From assembly GCA_964498785.1 (NCBI GenBank), contig CAZCJL010000147.1, forward strand, positions 1 to 15,804: DNA of 15,804 bases, read 5' to 3'. The DNA comes from Mariaggregatimicrobium sp964498785 (lineage in GTDB: Bacteria; Zhuqueibacterota; Zhuqueibacteria; Thermofontimicrobiales; Thiofontviventaceae). The notes beneath the pieces are model-generated. The model did no database searches. It worked only from the letters and a program-made list of their open reading frames with translations, and was not told the DNA's origin. The translations under genes were made by a program, and so were the position numbers. Shown one piece after another: positions 15,758 through 15,804 of this stretch; the first letter of the stretch is position 1; each line of letters opens with the position of its first letter.

Positions 15758-15804
15758 GTATCCATTCAATAATTGATGGTGTGCATCAAAGCTTTCGGAT
15801 TCTC
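15758..15804 (-). repeat. 47-bp inverted repeat, right copy
   Basis: Reverse complement of 44-90 with one mismatch (15793). It reaches the last base of the window, so the repeat may extend further. Here the mismatch makes AAGCTT, so the two copies are distinguishable. Confidence 0.85.

Noticed and set aside
44..15804. The whole interval as one transposon or island
   Set aside because: No transposase, integrase or target duplication is visible, and half the interval is a core ATPase operon; dispersed repeats explain the ends better.

Overview
The window looks like chromosomal DNA from a Gram-negative bacterium of the FCB group (Calditrichota, KSB1, Ignavibacteria or relatives). The evidence is a secreted protein ending in an NYPNPFNP-type sorting domain, several signal peptides with AXA-like cleavage sites, and many small palindromic intergenic repeats. 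The phylum is inferred from these traits only; no rRNA or other marker gene is present.

Left half (712-7968): a compact V/A-type ATPase operon in the chlamydial/bacterial order E, DUF2764, A, B, D, I, K. Starts and stops overlap or nearly touch from E to I. K, the rotor-ring proteolipid, is set apart: a ~180-bp structured repeat lies on each side of it, and a strong intrinsic terminator (8199-8236) closes the unit. The K sequence carries the Ser/Gln...Gln...Glu-Thr pattern of sodium-binding V-type rotors. Separate F, G/H and C genes are not in the window.

Right half (8281-15001): AT-richer accessory DNA for secreted or envelope proteins. A near-perfect sigma70-type promoter (8281-8309) drives a ~400-nt leader that ends in a terminator-like hairpin just before a secreted protein with a C-terminal sorting domain. 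Next comes a two-gene cassette, a Vps62/DUF946-like secreted protein plus a small glycine-zipper membrane protein. The cassette occurs twice, with the same gene order and strand. The first copy looks intact. The second looks decayed: its Vps62-like gene has lost its 5' end at a 68-bp hairpin element, and its glycine-zipper gene is frameshifted by an 8-bp tandem duplication (GGTTATAA twice) just after the signal peptide. A further signal-peptide protein of unknown function follows.

Repeats: three copies of a two-hairpin repeat (two forward, one reverse) lie at 13771-13843, 15005-15084 and 15214-15284, with stems that covary. A 47-bp inverted repeat (46/47 identical) sits at 44-90 and 15758-15804, bracketing almost the whole window. 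No rRNA, tRNA, CRISPR array, transposase or integrase gene was seen.
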